DNA of 64,000 nucleotides from Pseudomonas frederiksbergensis (GTDB taxonomy: Bacteria > Pseudomonadota > Gammaproteobacteria > Pseudomonadales > Pseudomonadaceae): contig NZ_JAAUOE010000002.1 in the NCBI RefSeq assembly GCF_017114915.1, positions 186,001-250,000 on the forward strand. Direction: 5' to 3'. Positions 37,568 through 48,756 of the stretch are shown here, one piece after another. The translations under genes and the position numbers were made by a program. Every line of letters begins with the position of its first letter. Positions within the stretch are counted from its first letter, which is position 1. The notes below the pieces were generated by a model. That model searched no databases. It had not been told where the DNA came from and was given only the letters and a program-made list of their open reading frames with translations.

Positions 37568-39151
37568 TTGAGCGAACTTCTCAACCGCCGCCTGGCTCTG
37601 CTCGGCGAGCGCGCTAACCTCTCTCTGCTCGAACAGTGCCTTCACGGCATCGAACGTGAATGCCTGCGCGTGACCGGCGAAGGGCGCCTGGCGCAAACGC
37701 CGCACCCTGAAGCACTGGGTTCCGCGCTGACCAACGAACAAATCACCACCGACTATTCCGAGTCGCTGCTGGAGTTCATCACGCCCGCCCTGCCAGACCC
37801 GGCGGATATGCTGGCGAGCCTGGACAGGATTCACCGTTTTGCCTACAGCAAGCTCGGCAACGAGTACCTGTGGAGTCCATCGATGCCGTGCCCGTTGCCG
37901 GCCGAGGAAGACATCCCGATCGCCTATTACGGCACCTCCAACATCGGTCAGCTCAAGTATGTCTATCGCAAGGGCCTGGCCCTGCGCTACGGCAAGACCA
38001 TGCAGTGCATTGCCGGGATTCACTACAACTTTTCCCTGCCGGAAAAGCTCTGGCCGCTGCTCAAAGAAGCTGAAGGCTTTGACGGCACCGACCGCGATTA
38101 TCAGTCGTCGGCCTACATTGCGCTGATCCGCAATTTCCGTCGCTACAGCTGGCTGCTGATGTACCTGTTTGGCGCCTCGCCGGCGCTGGACGCCGGTTTC
38201 CTGCGCGGTCGCCCGCATCAACTGGAACAGCTGGACCCAGACACCTTGTACCTGCCGTACGCCACCAGCCTGCGCATGAGCGATCTGGGTTACCAGAGCA
38301 ACGCCCAGGCCGGCTTGACGCCGTGCTACAACGATCTGACCAGCTACACCGACAGCCTGCGCCAGGCGGTGGCCACGCCTTACCCGCCGTACGTCGAGGT
38401 CGGTACGCACCAGAACGGTGAGTGGGTTCAGCTCAACACCAACATCCTGCAGATCGAAAACGAGTACTACTCCAACATCCGTCCCAAGCGCGTGACTTAC
38501 ACCGGCGAACGGCCAATCCAGGCGCTGGTGGCCCGTGGCATTCAGTATGTCGAAGTGCGCTGTCTGGACATCAACCCGTTCCTGCCGATGGGCATCGACC
38601 TCACCGAATCCCGGTTCCTCGACGCGTTCCTGCTGTACTGCGCGCTGAACGACAGCCCGCTGCTGACCAGTACCAGCTGCGGTAACGCAACGTCGAACTT
38701 CCTCAGCGTGGTCAAGGAAGGTCGTCGTCCGGGCCTGCAACTGCAACGTGATGGCCAAGCGGTGGACCTGAAGGAATGGGCCGACGAGTTGCTGGAAAAA
38801 ATTGCGCCATTGGCGGCGTTGCTGGATCAGACCCATGGCGGCGATGCCCACCGCAAGGCACTGGACGCCCAACTGGCCAAGGTCAAGGACTCGTCCCTGA
38901 CGCCATCGGCGCAAGTGCTGGCGGCCATGGCCGAGCACAAGGAGAGCTTCGCCCGGTTCTCCTTGCGCCAGAGCCGGGCGCATGCCGAATTTTTCCGCAG
39001 CGAGCCGCTTTCAGGCGAAGAGCAGGCTAAATTTGAAGAACTGGCACGTTCGTCGTTGGCTCAGCAGGCGGAGCTGGAACGGAATGAAGTCGGCGATTTC
39101 GATGTGTTTGTCGGGGCGTATCAGGCGAGTATTCTGGCGATCAGTAACTAA
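37568..39151 (+). CDS. gshA: glutamate-cysteine ligase
   Basis: It joins glutamate and cysteine with ATP, the first and rate-limiting step of glutathione synthesis. The 527-residue protein is the enterobacterial/gamma-proteobacterial type: [45 protein letters not shown] and IHYNFSLP. The start is taken as TTG 37568, with AAGGA seven bases upstream and homology beginning there (MSELLNRRL); GTG 37553 would overlap the Shine-Dalgarno. A short CCCCA-TAT-TGGGG hairpin (37530-37542) precedes it. A rare start codon may limit expression. Confidence 0.93.
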   Translation: MSELLNRRLALLGERANLSLLEQCLHGIERECLRVTGEGRLAQTPHPEALGSALTNEQITTDYSESLLEFITPALPDPADMLASLDRIHRFAYSKLGNEYLWSPSMPCPLPAEEDIPIAYYGTSNIGQLKYVYRKGLALRYGKTMQCIAGIHYNFSLPEKLWPLLKEAEGFDGTDRDYQSSAYIALIRNFRRYSWLLMYLFGASPALDAGFLRGRPHQLEQLDPDTLYLPYATSLRMSDLGYQSNAQAGLTPCYNDLTSYTDSLRQAVATPYPPYVEVGTHQNGEWVQLNTNILQIENEYYSNIRPKRVTYTGERPIQALVARGIQYVEVRCLDINPFLPMGIDLTESRFLDAFLLYCALNDSPLLTSTSCGNATSNFLSVVKEGRRPGLQLQRDGQAVDLKEWADELLEKIAPLAALLDQTHGGDAHRKALDAQLAKVKDSSLTPSAQVLAAMAEHKESFARFSLRQSRAHAEFFRSEPLSGEEQAKFEELARSSLAQQAELERNEVGDFDVFVGAYQASILAISN

Positions 39152-39170
39152 GCTGTCAGAGCAGGTCCCC

Positions 39171-39301
39171 TGTGGCGAGGGGGCTTGCCCCCGTTGGACT
39201 GCGCAGCAGTCCCAAAACCGATACATGCAACATTCGGATAAACCGAGTCGTCTGTGTTACGACTGCTGCGCAGCCGAACGGGGGCAAGCCCCCTCGCCAC
39301 A
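39171..39301. repeat. modular ~131-bp palindrome behind gshA
   Basis: Outer arms TGTGGCGAGGGGGCTTGCCC and GGGCAAGCCCCCTCGCCACA pair perfectly; inner arms CTGCGCAGCAGTC and GACTGCTGCGCAG follow, with a ~50-base non-palindromic centre. The inner arm with the neighbouring CCGAACG is shared with the element at 52418-52557, whose outer arms differ. Confidence 0.85.
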
Positions 39302-39323
39302 ACGACCTCTCTTAGAATTTTCC

Positions 39324-39376
39324 GCTCATAAGATAATTCGAAAAAGTTATTTATTTTAAGTTTCTTATATCATTTA
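39324..39376 (+). promoter_or_regulatory. AT-rich upstream region of tauA (CysB-like candidate)
   Basis: The stretch CTCATAAGATAATTCG...AAAAAGTTATTTATTTT...TTATATCAT lies 48-100 bases before tauA. It resembles the stretch at 48757-48797 before the cystine transporter. Such AT-rich sites are bound by CysB in sulfur-regulated genes. Assignment is by analogy only. Confidence 0.45.
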
Positions 39377-39423
39377 GTCTCCTTTGACGCCGACTTCCCG
39401 GTCGCCTGACAAGGAGCTTTCCC

Positions 39424-40401
39424 ATGAAACTGACTTCCTCCCTTCGCCTCCTGGCCGCCGCGTCGCTGGCTGCGGCGAGTTTCCTGGCTCAGGCAGCAGA
39501 CGTGACCGTCGCCTACCAAACCACCGTTGACCCGGCCAAAGTCGCTCAAGCCGACGGCACCTACGAAAAAGCCACCAAAGCCGACATCAACTGGCGAAAA
39601 TTCGATAATGGCGCCGACATCATCGCGGCCATCGCTTCCGGCGATGTGCAGATCGGCTACCTCGGCTCCAGCCCCCTGACGGCAGCGATTACCCGTAAAG
39701 TCCCGGTGGAAACCTTCCTCATCGCCACCCAGATCGGTGCCGCCGAAGCGCTAGTCGCCCGCGACGGTTCCGGGATCAAGACCCCGCAAGACCTGATCGG
39801 CAAGAAAGTTGCCGTACCGTTCGTTTCCACCGGCCACTACAGCCTGCTGGCCGCGCTGAAACACTGGAACATCGACCCGTCGAAAGTCACCGTGCTCAAC
39901 CTCGCGCCGCCAGCCATCATCGCGGCATGGAAACGCGGTGACATCGACGCCACCTACGTGTGGGACCCGGCCCTCGGTGTAGCCAAGGAAAACGGCAAAG
40001 TGCTGATTACCTCCGGCGAGCTGGCCAAGTTCGGCGCGCCAACCTTCGATGCCTGGATCGTGCGCAAGGATTTCGCCGAGAAGCATCCTGAAATCGTCAC
40101 CGCCTTCGCCAAAGTGACCCTCGATGCCTACGCCGACTACCGCAAGGATCCGAACGCCTGGCTGGCCAATCAAAGCAACGTCGACAAACTGGTGAAACTC
40201 TCCGGTGCCAAGGCCAGCGACATTCCGTTGCTGCTGCAAGGCAACGTCTTCCCGTTGGCAGCTGATCAGGTGATCACCCTCGGCGCGCCGACCACCAAAG
40301 CCATCACCGACACGGCGGTGTTTCTCAAGGAACAGGGCAAGGTCGAGGCCGTGCTGCCGGACTACGCGCCGTACGTCAGCGCCAAGTACATCACCAACTG
40401 A
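39424..40401 (+). CDS. tauA: taurine ABC transporter substrate-binding protein
   Basis: Periplasmic taurine receptor. The 325-residue precursor has a Sec signal peptide (about 1-24, ending FLAQAAD) and the TauA pattern [36 protein letters not shown] and [24 protein letters not shown] precedes the ATG. First gene of tauABCD, expressed in sulfate starvation in related bacteria. Confidence 0.95.
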   Translation: MKLTSSLRLLAAASLAAASFLAQAADVTVAYQTTVDPAKVAQADGTYEKATKADINWRKFDNGADIIAAIASGDVQIGYLGSSPLTAAITRKVPVETFLIATQIGAAEALVARDGSGIKTPQDLIGKKVAVPFVSTGHYSLLAALKHWNIDPSKVTVLNLAPPAIIAAWKRGDIDATYVWDPALGVAKENGKVLITSGELAKFGAPTFDAWIVRKDFAEKHPEIVTAFAKVTLDAYADYRKDPNAWLANQSNVDKLVKLSGAKASDIPLLLQGNVFPLAADQVITLGAPTTKAITDTAVFLKEQGKVEAVLPDYAPYVSAKYITN

Positions 40402-40417
40402 TCGGGAGTTAACCGCG

Positions 40418-41212
40418 ATGGCTTTGCTACAGCTGGAGCGCATCAGCGCACAGTACCCCGGCGCAGCGGAACCGGTGCTGGCGGATATTTCCCTGAGCCT
40501 TGGGCCCCGGCAGTTGCTGGTCGCCCTCGGCCCCTCCGGCAGTGGCAAGACTTCGCTGTTGAATCTGATTGCCGGTTTCGTCGAGCCCAGCACGGGGCGC
40601 ATCACCCTTGATGGAGTACCGGTCAAAGGCCCGAGCGCCGAGCGCGGCGTGGTGTTCCAGGATGACGCTCTGCTGCCTTGGCAGGACGTGCTGGCCAACG
40701 TCGGTTTCGGTCTGGAACTGGCCGGTATTCCCCGAGAAAAACGCGAAACCCGCGCCCGGGAAATGCTCGCGCTGGTGGACCTCTCCGGTTTCGAAAACCG
40801 CCGCATCTGGCAACTCTCGGGTGGACAGAAACAACGTGTCGGCCTGGCCCGCGCCCTCGCCGCCGATCCTCGGGTTTTGCTGATGGATGAACCCTTCGGC
40901 GCCCTCGACGCCTTTACCCGCGAACAGATGCAGGAGCTGCTGTTGCAGGTCTGGCAGCGCACCGCCAAACCGGTGTTCCTGATTACCCACGATATTGAAG
41001 AAGCGGTGTTCCTCGCCACGGATCTGATTCTGCTGGCGCCGAACCCCGGGCAAGTTGTCGAGCGTCTGAGCCTGGATTTCGGTCAGCGTTACGCCGCCGG
41101 GGAGTCGGCACGCTCGATCAAATCCGACCCGCGTTTTATCGAAACCCGCGAACACGTGCTCGCCAAAGTGTTCTCCCAACGCAGTGCCGTTCAGCGGCAG
41201 GAGCGTGCATGA
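40418..41212 (+). CDS. tauB: taurine ABC transporter ATPase
   Basis: The cytoplasmic ATPase of the taurine importer. 264 residues with Walker [11 protein letters not shown]-loop [10 protein letters not shown], signature [15 protein letters not shown], Walker [12 protein letters not shown] and H-loop THDIEEA. GGGAG lies before the ATG. Its stop overlaps tauC by four bases. Confidence 0.95.
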   Translation: MALLQLERISAQYPGAAEPVLADISLSLGPRQLLVALGPSGSGKTSLLNLIAGFVEPSTGRITLDGVPVKGPSAERGVVFQDDALLPWQDVLANVGFGLELAGIPREKRETRAREMLALVDLSGFENRRIWQLSGGQKQRVGLARALAADPRVLLMDEPFGALDAFTREQMQELLLQVWQRTAKPVFLITHDIEEAVFLATDLILLAPNPGQVVERLSLDFGQRYAAGESARSIKSDPRFIETREHVLAKVFSQRSAVQRQERA

Positions 41213-42042
41213 GCAGCTATCACATTCCCGCCACGACGGTGAAACCGGGCTCGACGGCGATTGTGCTGCGTCGCAGCGTCGGCACACGCGCAATCAGCGT
41301 ATTGACCTTGATTGCATTGTTGGCGATCTGGTGGGCCGTCACCGCCACCGGGTTGATCGAACCGCTATTTCTGCCGCCACCGTCCGCCGTGCTGCAAAAA
41401 GGCTGGCTGCTGCTGACCACCGGTTACATGGATTCGACCTTATGGCAGCACTTGGGCGCAAGTCTCAGCCGCATCGGCTTGGGCCTGGGCTTCGCAGTGC
41501 TGACCGCCGTGCCAGTTGGCATTGCCATCGGCCACAACCGTATTGCCCGCGGCATTCTTGATCCGCTGATCGAGTTCTATCGCCCGATTCCGCCGCTGGC
41601 TTATCTGCCGCTGATCGTGATCTGGTGCGGCATCGGTGAGTTGTCGAAAGTCTTGCTGATCTACCTGGCGATCTTCGCCCCGATCGCGATTGCCACCGCC
41701 ACTGGCGTGCGCACCGTCGACCCGGCCAAATTACGCGCCGCGCAGTCGTTGGGCGCGACTCGGGCGCAGTTGATTCGGCATGTGATTCTGCCCAGTGCCT
41801 TGCCGGACATCTTGACCGGCGTACGGATTGGTTTGGGTGTGGGTTGGTCGACGCTGGTGGCCGCCGAGTTGATCGCCGCCACCAGCGGGTTGGGCTTCAT
41901 GGTGCAGTCGGCCGCGCAGTTCCTGGTCACCGACGTAGTGGTGCTGGGGATTCTGGTGATCGCGTTGATCGCCTTCGCCATGGAAATGGGCCTGCGCGCC
42001 CTGCAACGCAAACTGGTGCCGTGGCATGGCCAGGCTCAGTGA
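41209..42042 (+). CDS. tauC: taurine ABC transporter permease
   Basis: Inner-membrane channel subunit of the taurine importer, 277 residues with about six membrane segments. The BPD-transport EAA-type loop is the region from about residue 165 ([20 protein letters not shown]) that contacts TauB. ATGA overlap with tauB. It is followed by tauD after 39 bases. Confidence 0.94.
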   Translation: MSSYHIPATTVKPGSTAIVLRRSVGTRAISVLTLIALLAIWWAVTATGLIEPLFLPPPSAVLQKGWLLLTTGYMDSTLWQHLGASLSRIGLGLGFAVLTAVPVGIAIGHNRIARGILDPLIEFYRPIPPLAYLPLIVIWCGIGELSKVLLIYLAIFAPIAIATATGVRTVDPAKLRAAQSLGATRAQLIRHVILPSALPDILTGVRIGLGVGWSTLVAAELIAATSGLGFMVQSAAQFLVTDVVVLGILVIALIAFAMEMGLRALQRKLVPWHGQAQ

Positions 42043-42081
42043 ATATTCATGTGTCGACACCCCGGATTGAAGAGGGCCACC

Positions 42082-42924
42082 ATGAGCCACCTGACCATCG
42101 TCCCTTTAAGTTGCGCCCTCGGCGCGCATATCAGCGGCATCGACATCAGCCAGCCGCTGAGCGTGGAGCAACGCGACGCCATCGAACAGGCGCTGCTCAA
42201 GCATCAAGTGCTGTTCTTCCGTAACCAGCCTATCGAACCGCAGCAGCAGGCGCGCTTCGCCGCCTATTTCGGCGACCTGCATATTCATCCGATCTACCCG
42301 AACGTGCCGGAACAACCGCAAGTGCTGATCCTCGACACCGCCGTCACCGACGTTCGGGACAATGCGATCTGGCACACCGATGTGACGTTCCTGCCGACCC
42401 CGGCCATGGGCGCGGTGCTCAGCGCCAAACTGCTGCCGGAGTTTGGCGGCGACACGTTATGGGCCAGCGGTATTGCGGCGTACGAAGCATTGTCCGCGCC
42501 GATGAAAACCATGCTCGAAGGGCTGACCGCCACTCACGACTTCACCCGTTCGTTTCCACTGGAGCGCTATGGCAACACACCTGAAGCCCTGGCCCAGTGG
42601 GAAGAGGCGCGCCGCAAGAATCCGCCGCTGTCACACCCGGTGATTCGCACGCACCCGGTGAGCGGACGTCGGTCGTTGTTCGTCAATGAAGGGTTCACGT
42701 CGAAGATCAATGAATTGTCGGAAACGGAAAGCGAGGTGATTCTGAAGTTCTTGTTCACCCATTCCACCCGGCCGGACTTCACCATTCGCTGGCGCTGGCA
42801 GAAAGACGACATCGCGTTCTGGGACAACCGCGTGACCCAGCATTACGCAGTGGACGACTACCGCCCGGCGCGGCGGGTGATGCAGCGAGCGACGGTGTTG
42901 GGGGATATACCGTTTTTTCGGTGA
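42082..42924 (+). CDS. tauD: taurine dioxygenase
   Basis: An Fe(II)/2-oxoglutarate dioxygenase that hydroxylates taurine, releasing sulfite for assimilation and aminoacetaldehyde. 280 residues; iron ligands are the His and Asp of IWHTDVTF (near residues 99-101) and the His of VTQHYAVDD near 255; Arg of the 2-oxoglutarate site in [12 protein letters not shown] 42082 has GAGGG upstream; a frame 11 codons longer lacks homology. Last gene of tauABCD. Confidence 0.95.
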   Translation: MSHLTIVPLSCALGAHISGIDISQPLSVEQRDAIEQALLKHQVLFFRNQPIEPQQQARFAAYFGDLHIHPIYPNVPEQPQVLILDTAVTDVRDNAIWHTDVTFLPTPAMGAVLSAKLLPEFGGDTLWASGIAAYEALSAPMKTMLEGLTATHDFTRSFPLERYGNTPEALAQWEEARRKNPPLSHPVIRTHPVSGRRSLFVNEGFTSKINELSETESEVILKFLFTHSTRPDFTIRWRWQKDDIAFWDNRVTQHYAVDDYRPARRVMQRATVLGDIPFFR

Positions 42925-42927
42925 GCC

Positions 42928-43038
42928 GATCGTTCCCACGCTCCGCGTGGGAATGCCTCAACGGACGCTCTGCGTTCGGCTTTGGATGGGACGCGGAGCG
43001 TCCCGGGCTGCATTCCTTTGCGGCGCGTGGGAACGATC
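42928..43038. repeat. palindromic intergenic repeat, copy C
   Basis: A 111-bp member: GATCGTTCCCACGCTCCGCG at the left and CGGCGCGTGGGAACGATC at the right; inner arms GGACGCTCTGCGTTC and GACGCGGAGCGTCC. It separates converging tauD and the aldo-keto reductase gene. The right arm has diverged (TTTGCGGCGCG), so the outer stem is imperfect. Confidence 0.9.
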
Positions 43039-43047
43039 AGTACGGAG

Positions 43048-44085
43048 TTACTCAGCCGCCGAAGGCTTCTCCCACAAATTGATCCCGCCCTCCTGGGCAA
43101 ACCGATCAATCTGCGCCAATTCTTCCACGCTAAAACTCAAGTTCTTCAACGCCCCGACGTTCTCGATAATCTGCTCCGGCCGGCTCGCCCCAATCAGCGC
43201 CGAGGTCACCCGTGGGTCGCGCAGGGTCCAGGCCAGCGCCAACTGCGCCAGGCTCTGACCGCGGCGCTTGGCGATTTCATTGAGCGCCCGCACATGGGCG
43301 ATGTTGGCTTCGGACAGGTGCGACGCCTGCAACGAACCACCGCCCGGTCGATTGACCCGCGCATCCGCTGGCACCCCATTGAGGTACTTGTCGGTCAACA
43401 GCCCCTGAGCCAATGGCGTGAAGGCGATCACGCCGGTGCCGAGTTCATCGGTGGTGTCCAGCAGGTCCTTTTCGACCCAGCGATTGAGCAGGTTGTAGGC
43501 CGGTTGGTGGATCAGCAGCGGGATTTTCCACTCCTTGAGCAACGCGGCCATTTCCCGGGTTTTCACTCCGGAATAAGACGAGATGCCAATGTACAACGCC
43601 TTACCTTGCTGCACGGCAGTGGCCAGTGCGCTGGCAGTTTCTTCCAGCGGAGTATCAGGGTCGAAACGGTGGGAGTAGAAGATGTCGACGTAATCGAGGC
43701 CCAGGCGTCGCAGACTCTGATCAAGGCTGGCCAGCACGTACTTGCGCGAACCACCGCCCTGCCCGTATGGGCCCGGCCACATGTCCCAACCGGCCTTGCT
43801 GGAGATGATCAACTCGTCGCGGTACTGCTTGAAGTCTTCACGCAGCAAACGACCGAAGTTGATCTCGGCGCTGCCGTACGGCGGGCCGTAGTTGTTGGCC
43901 AGGTCGAAGTGGTTGATGCCCAGATCGAATGCCGTGCGCAGCAACGAACGCTGGGTATCGATCGGCGTGCTGTCGCCGAAGTTGTGCCACAAGCCCAGGG
44001 ACAGTGCCGGCAGCACCAACCCGCTGCGGCCTACACGGCGGTAAGGGATGGAATCGTAGCGGTTTTCGGCAGCGGTGTAGGTCAT
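43048..44085 (-). CDS. mgrA: L-glyceraldehyde 3-phosphate reductase-type aldo-keto reductase
   Basis: An NADPH-dependent aldo-keto reductase of the YghZ family, which reduces L-glyceraldehyde 3-phosphate and methylglyoxal. 345 residues; the tetrad region is INHFDLANNYGPPYGSAE (Asp, Tyr) with Lys in IISSKAGWDMWPGPYG and His in YVDIFYSHRFD. GAGAGGA lies upstream of the ATG. Monocistronic, flanked by repeat copy C downstream. Its link to the sulfur genes is only positional. Confidence 0.92.
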   Translation of the reverse strand: MTYTAAENRYDSIPYRRVGRSGLVLPALSLGLWHNFGDSTPIDTQRSLLRTAFDLGINHFDLANNYGPPYGSAEINFGRLLREDFKQYRDELIISSKAGWDMWPGPYGQGGGSRKYVLASLDQSLRRLGLDYVDIFYSHRFDPDTPLEETASALATAVQQGKALYIGISSYSGVKTREMAALLKEWKIPLLIHQPAYNLLNRWVEKDLLDTTDELGTGVIAFTPLAQGLLTDKYLNGVPADARVNRPGGGSLQASHLSEANIAHVRALNEIAKRRGQSLAQLALAWTLRDPRVTSALIGASRPEQIIENVGALKNLSFSVEELAQIDRFAQEGGINLWEKPSAAE

Positions 44086-44220
44086 CGAATCCTCTCTTGT
44101 CGGTCTTGAATGTGGTATCGACTGCTTTGCAAGTTGCCCAGCATACGCCCGGATAAGCGACGATAAACCTCGGACTCGAGAAAATGCTGAAACGTTTCAA
44201 AAAGCCTGGCCACCGATCGA

Positions 44221-46218
44221 TCAACGCACCAAATGCAAAAACTGCATGTGCCGTTCGTACTGGTCGAGGATGTCGTTGATGACTTGCTCCCTGGTGTAAC
44301 CCACCAGATCGTAGTCCTGACTACCCTCGCTCAAATGCACTTCGGCCCGGTGGTAACGACGGTTGTTGAGTTGCTTGGAGCCCATGCCGCCACGGGCGAA
44401 CGACGGCGTGAAGTAACCGCGCATCTGCACCTGATAGATGAACGGATGCAGTTCGCCGTGACCGATCTCCAGGCTGACGTTGTCATTGGCCGGATCAGGC
44501 TGAGCGACCACGTGCAGACCCTTCTCAACGAACACCGCCGTCACTTCCTCAATCGCCGGGCGCACCGTGGTATCGAGGAAGCGATAGACCTCGTCCCGAG
44601 ACGGAAAATGCACCGCCTGACTCAAGCGCTGACGCCATCCACCGCGCCGTGATCCGGACACCGGCGCAAGGGAATGCAGTTGCGCGATCTGCTTCTGCGA
44701 CTCCAGATAAAACGCCTTGTGCAACCCCCACATCATGAGCAGCAAAATCATCGAGAACGGCAATGACGTCAGCACCACCGCTGACTTCAAGGCGTCGATG
44801 CTGCCGGAGAACAGCAGCGCGCTGGTCACCAGCGCGGTCATCGCGCCCCAGAACACTCGCAACCATTTCGGCCCGTCCTCATCCGGGTTGCCGCCCCTGG
44901 CGGACAACGTCGACAACACCACGGTGCCCGAGTCGGCGGAGGTGACGAAAAACACGAAGCTGATAAACACCGTGACCGCAATCACGGTTTTGCTCCATGG
45001 GTAAGTTTCCAGCAGCAGGTACAGCGTCATCGACGGGTTGTCGATGGCCGACATACCGAGCGCGCTCATGCCGTGATTGAGGACCTGGTCGATGGCACTG
45101 TTGCCGAAGATCGACATCCACGCCAGGGTGAAACCGAGCGGGATCAACAGCACGCCGAAGACGAATTCGCGGATGGTCCGGCCACGGGAAATCCGCGCGA
45201 TGAACAGGCCCACGAACGGCGCCCATGCAATCCACCAGGCCCAGTAGAACACCGTCCAGCCGCCCAGCCAGTCGCTGGGTTTGTCGTAGGCGTAGAGGTC
45301 GAAACTCTTCATCGGCAAGGCGCCGAGGTAGTCGCCGAGGTTCTGGATCAGCGTGTTGAGCAAGTGCTGGGTGGGGCCGGCGAACAACACGAACAGCAGC
45401 AGCGCACAGGCCAGCAGCATGTTGATGTCGGACATCACCCGCACGCCTTTATCGACGCCGGACACCGCGACGATGATCGCCGCGCCCATCATCAGCGTGA
45501 TCAGGCCGACCTGAATCCACTGGGTATGAGCGATGCCGAACAGGTAGTCCAGGCCCGAGTTGAGGTGCAATACGCCAAAGCCCATGTCGGCGCCGAGGCC
45601 GAACACCGTGGCGATGATGCCGAAGCCGTCCACTGCATAACCGATCGGGCCGTTGATGCGCTTGCCGATCAGCGGATACAGCGCCGAACGCAGGGCCAGC
45701 GGCAGGTTATGTCGGTAGGCGAAATACGCCAGTGCCATGCCGACGAAAGCGAACACGCCCCAGCCGTGCAGGCCCCAGTGCAGAAACAGAATCTGCATCG
45801 CCTGACGCGCCGCCTCCGCCGTGCCGGCCTCACCTTGGGGCGGTTGCGCCAGGTGCGTCAGCGGTTCGGACACGCAAAAGAAAAACAGCGTGATACTGAT
45901 CCCGGCGGCGAACAACATGCCGGCCCACGACAGGTAACTGAATTCGGGCTCGTCGTGGTCGGCACCGAGCTTGATCTTGCCGTAGCCGGACAAGGCGGTG
46001 ACCACCACGAAGACCAGATACAGCGTCATCGCGAGCATGTAATACCAGCCGACCGTATTGGCCGCCCAGTTTTGCGCTTGCAACAGCCAGGCACCGGCCT
46101 GTTCGGGGATCGCCATGACCACGACGGCGAATAACAAAATGAAGGTCGCCGCGAAGTAAAACACCGGCGGATTCATGCGGACCTGGCCGCTTGCGGGGAT
46201 GGACGATGCACTCAGCAA
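44221..46218 (-). CDS. betT: BetT-type high-affinity choline transporter (BCCT)
   Basis: A betaine/choline/carnitine-family secondary transporter. 665 residues with about 12 membrane segments over the first 500 and a long cytoplasmic tail (about 505-665) as in osmoregulated BetT proteins. The signature WTVFYWAWWIAWAPFVGLFIARISRGRT is the conserved substrate-binding/linker segment. TTG 46218 has GAGGTG upstream and is the longest start; ATG 46176 (MNPPVFYF) is also possible. The regulators betIBA are not in the window. A 44-bp palindromic run (46320-46335, AACGTTCAAGTT) lies in the leader. Confidence 0.9.
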   Translation of the reverse strand: MLSASSIPASGQVRMNPPVFYFAATFILLFAVVVMAIPEQAGAWLLQAQNWAANTVGWYYMLAMTLYLVFVVVTALSGYGKIKLGADHDEPEFSYLSWAGMLFAAGISITLFFFCVSEPLTHLAQPPQGEAGTAEAARQAMQILFLHWGLHGWGVFAFVGMALAYFAYRHNLPLALRSALYPLIGKRINGPIGYAVDGFGIIATVFGLGADMGFGVLHLNSGLDYLFGIAHTQWIQVGLITLMMGAAIIVAVSGVDKGVRVMSDINMLLACALLLFVLFAGPTQHLLNTLIQNLGDYLGALPMKSFDLYAYDKPSDWLGGWTVFYWAWWIAWAPFVGLFIARISRGRTIREFVFGVLLIPLGFTLAWMSIFGNSAIDQVLNHGMSALGMSAIDNPSMTLYLLLETYPWSKTVIAVTVFISFVFFVTSADSGTVVLSTLSARGGNPDEDGPKWLRVFWGAMTALVTSALLFSGSIDALKSAVVLTSLPFSMILLLMMWGLHKAFYLESQKQIAQLHSLAPVSGSRRGGWRQRLSQAVHFPSRDEVYRFLDTTVRPAIEEVTAVFVEKGLHVVAQPDPANDNVSLEIGHGELHPFIYQVQMRGYFTPSFARGGMGSKQLNNRRYHRAEVHLSEGSQDYDLVGYTREQVINDILDQYERHMQFLHLVR

Positions 46219-46322
46219 AGGTGCACCTCGAGGGGGAAAAACGTGGCTGTAAAAATCGGACTCAGCAAAGGCAAGCCTCCTGTTGTGAGCGGGCGGCGAA
46301 CCACCGGTTTAACTTGAATGAA

Positions 46323-46340
46323 CGTTCAAGTTAAACATGA
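46323..46340. promoter_or_regulatory. palindrome upstream of betT
   Basis: AACTTGAATGAACGTTCAAGTT spans about 46312-46333 (reading AACTTGAA...TTCAAGTT, 8-bp arms around TGAACG). This palindrome 95 bases before betT resembles TetR-type operators such as BetI sites. No regulator gene is adjacent. Confidence 0.5.
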
Positions 46341-46397
46341 ATAGGGTGCTAAGGACTAATCGCAGGGCTGGGCGGTAACTTTCCTACGCTAGTACAC

Positions 46398-46506
46398 GAT
46401 CGTTCCCACGCTCTGCGTGGGAATGCAGCCCGTGACGCTCCGCGTCACACCAAGAGCGAACGCGAGCGTCCCTTGAGGCATTCCCACGCAGAGCGTGGGA
46501 ACGATC
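46398..46506. repeat. palindromic intergenic repeat, copy D
   Basis: A 109-bp member with outer arms GATCGTTCCCACGCTCTGCG and CGCAGAGCGTGGGAACGATC, perfectly complementary; the centre is CCGTGACGCTCCGCGTCAC followed by AGCGAACGCGAGCGTCCC. It fills the gap between betT and epsC. Confidence 0.9.
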
Positions 46507-46518
46507 AAAGCTGGGGAC

Positions 46519-47448
46519 TTATTTCTGCGTCCCATCATCATGCTGCAGATTCGCCTGGGTCAGGTTGCACCCGGCCGGCACGCTGCGGGTCAGCCAGACG
46601 TTGCCGCCGATGGTCGAGCCCTTGCCGATGGTGATGCGACCCAGAATCGTCGCACCGGCATAGATCACCACATCGTCCTCGACGATCGGATGCCGCGGAT
46701 GGCCCTTCTGCAACTGGCCGTCTTCGTCCGCCGGGAAGCGCTTGGCGCCCAACGTCACGGCCTGATAAATCCGCACCCGCTCGCCAATGATCGCGGTCTC
46801 GCCAATCACCACACCTGTACCGTGATCAATGAAGAAACTGCGACCGATCTGCGCGCCAGGGTGGATATCGATACCGGTAGCCGAGTGGGCGATTTCCGCA
46901 CTGATCCGCGCCAGCAACGGCAATCCGGCGCGGTACAAATGATGAGCCAGGCGATGGTGAATCACCGCCAGGATTCCCGGATAGCACAGCAACACTTCAT
47001 CGACACTGCGAGCCGCCGGGTCGCCGTGATAAGCCGCCAGTACGTCGGTGTCCAACAGACTGCGCAACCCCGGCAGCGCGAGGGCGAAGTCCTGAATGAT
47101 CTCAACAGCCTTGGTCTCGACCTCAGTATCGGCCTGAGCACCACCGTGACGAGCGGCGTAGCGCAGTTCGAGTCGCGCCTGAGCCAGCAGCGCGTTCAAG
47201 GCCACGTCCAGCGTGTGGCCGACGTAGAAGTCCTCACTCTCCTCGCGCAAATCCACCGGCCCCAATCGCATCGGGAACAACGCACCGCACAAGGCTTCGA
47301 GAATGTCCGCCATGGCCGCTCGGGACGGTAACTCGCGACCGCCCTGCTCGCCGCTGGCGCGGCCGTTTTGTGCGCGCCACTGGTCGCGCGCGGTACGCAG
47401 TTGGCTGACGATGGTCTGCAATTGCCAATGGCTGGAACGCTCGCTCAC
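46519..47448 (-). CDS. epsC: serine O-acetyltransferase
   Basis: It makes O-acetylserine, the carbon acceptor for sulfide in cysteine synthesis. 309 residues: N-terminal helical domain, then left-handed beta-helix hexapeptide repeats (about 195-290; [20 protein letters not shown], catalytic Asp-His pair). The start is GTG 47446-47448 with GAGGAG nine bases upstream. The form is the EpsC type rather than the shorter CysE. It is divergent from dcyD across 190 bases. Confidence 0.92.
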   Translation of the reverse strand: MSERSSHWQLQTIVSQLRTARDQWRAQNGRASGEQGGRELPSRAAMADILEALCGALFPMRLGPVDLREESEDFYVGHTLDVALNALLAQARLELRYAARHGGAQADTEVETKAVEIIQDFALALPGLRSLLDTDVLAAYHGDPAARSVDEVLLCYPGILAVIHHRLAHHLYRAGLPLLARISAEIAHSATGIDIHPGAQIGRSFFIDHGTGVVIGETAIIGERVRIYQAVTLGAKRFPADEDGQLQKGHPRHPIVEDDVVIYAGATILGRITIGKGSTIGGNVWLTRSVPAGCNLTQANLQHDDGTQK

Positions 47449-47638
47449 GGTAAAAACTCCTCACGGGCGGCCGGACTGTCTGGCCGCGTCAACGGCGATT
47501 ACTTTACGGCAACGGCTTGCAGCCGAATTAAGAACCAATAGTGCTGTGATCAATACTTTTGGCTATAAGCGATTGGCAGTTGCCCCACTAAATACCCGTG
47601 CCTATAGTCCTGACATCTTCCTCCGCCAGTACGGACCC

Positions 47639-48631
47639 ATGATCAAACAACAGCTTGCCCGTTTTAACCGCCTCGACCTGCTTGGCCACCCGACGCCCCT
47701 GGAAAAACTCGAACGCCTGTCGACCTGGCTGGGCCGCGATGTGTACGTCAAACGCGATGACCTGACGCCATTGGCACTGGGCGGCAACAAGCTGCGCAAA
47801 CTCGAATACCTCGCCGCCGATGCCCTGGCCCAGGGGGCCGATACGTTGATCACCGCTGGCGCGATCCAGTCCAACCATGTGCGCCAGACCGCCGCCATTG
47901 CGGCCAAGCTTGGCCTGGGCTGCGTGGCGCTGCTGGAGAATCCGCTCGGCACTGACGATAGCAACTACGTCGGCAATGGCAATCGGCTGTTGCTGGAGCT
48001 GTTCGATGCCAAGGTCGAGTTGGTGGAAAACCTCGACAACGCTGACGAGCAATTGCAAGCGCTGGCCGCACGTCTGCGCAGCAACGGCAAGAAACCCTAT
48101 CTGGTGCCGATTGGTGGCTCCAATGCAGTGGGCGCTTTGGGTTATGTCCGTGCGGGTCTGGAACTGGCCGAGCAGATCAAGGACACCGGGTTGCAATTCG
48201 CCGCCGTGGTCCTGGCCTCCGGCAGTGCCGGCACCCATAGCGGTCTGGCGCTGACATTGAGCGAAGTACTGCCGGATTTGCCAGTGATCGGCGTGACCGT
48301 TTCACGTAGCGATGAAGCTCAACGACCGAAAGTCCAAGGCCTCGCCGAGCACACGGCCGAGTTGCTGGGTGTGAGCCTGCCGGCGAGTTTCAAAGTCGAA
48401 TTGTGGGACGAATATTTCGGCCCGCGTTATGGCGAGCCGAATGCCGGGACGCTGGCGGCGGTGAAGCTGTTGGCGAGCCAGGAAGGGTTGTTGCTGGATC
48501 CGGTATACACCGGAAAGGCCATGGCCGGTTTGCTCGACGGCATCGGGCGTCAGCGCTTCGATGACGGCCCGATCATTTTCCTGCACACCGGCGGGGCACC
48601 GGCGTTGTTTGCCTACAAAGACTTTCTGTAA
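47639..48631 (+). CDS. dcyD: D-cysteine desulfhydrase
   Basis: A PLP fold-II enzyme of the ACC-deaminase family that breaks D-cysteine to pyruvate, ammonia and sulfide. 330 residues; the PLP lysine is in [12 protein letters not shown] (about residue 50), with [11 protein letters not shown] and the phosphate-binding [16 protein letters not shown] 47639 is the homologous start though its Shine-Dalgarno is weak. In E. coli dcyD lies beside the cystine transporter genes, as here (tcyA begins 312 bases downstream). The DcyD/TcyJLN pairing marks a cystine/D-cysteine utilisation unit. Confidence 0.93.
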   Translation: MIKQQLARFNRLDLLGHPTPLEKLERLSTWLGRDVYVKRDDLTPLALGGNKLRKLEYLAADALAQGADTLITAGAIQSNHVRQTAAIAAKLGLGCVALLENPLGTDDSNYVGNGNRLLLELFDAKVELVENLDNADEQLQALAARLRSNGKKPYLVPIGGSNAVGALGYVRAGLELAEQIKDTGLQFAAVVLASGSAGTHSGLALTLSEVLPDLPVIGVTVSRSDEAQRPKVQGLAEHTAELLGVSLPASFKVELWDEYFGPRYGEPNAGTLAAVKLLASQEGLLLDPVYTGKAMAGLLDGIGRQRFDDGPIIFLHTGGAPALFAYKDFL

Positions 48632-48633
48632 CC

Positions 48634-48735
48634 GATCGGTCCCACGCAGAGCGTGGGAATGCAGCCCGTGACGCTCCGCGTCACTGGACGCGGAGCGTCC
48701 CTAGAGGCATTCCCACGCTCTGCGTGGGAACGATC
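48634..48735. repeat. palindromic intergenic repeat, copy E
   Basis: A 102-bp member with outer arms GATCGGTCCCACGCAGAGCG and CGCTCTGCGTGGGAACGATC and inner arms GTGACGCTCCGCGTCA and TGGACGCGGAGCGTCC. It starts three bases after the dcyD stop. Confidence 0.9.
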
Positions 48736-48756
48736 TCCAAGCAACCCCGTATATCT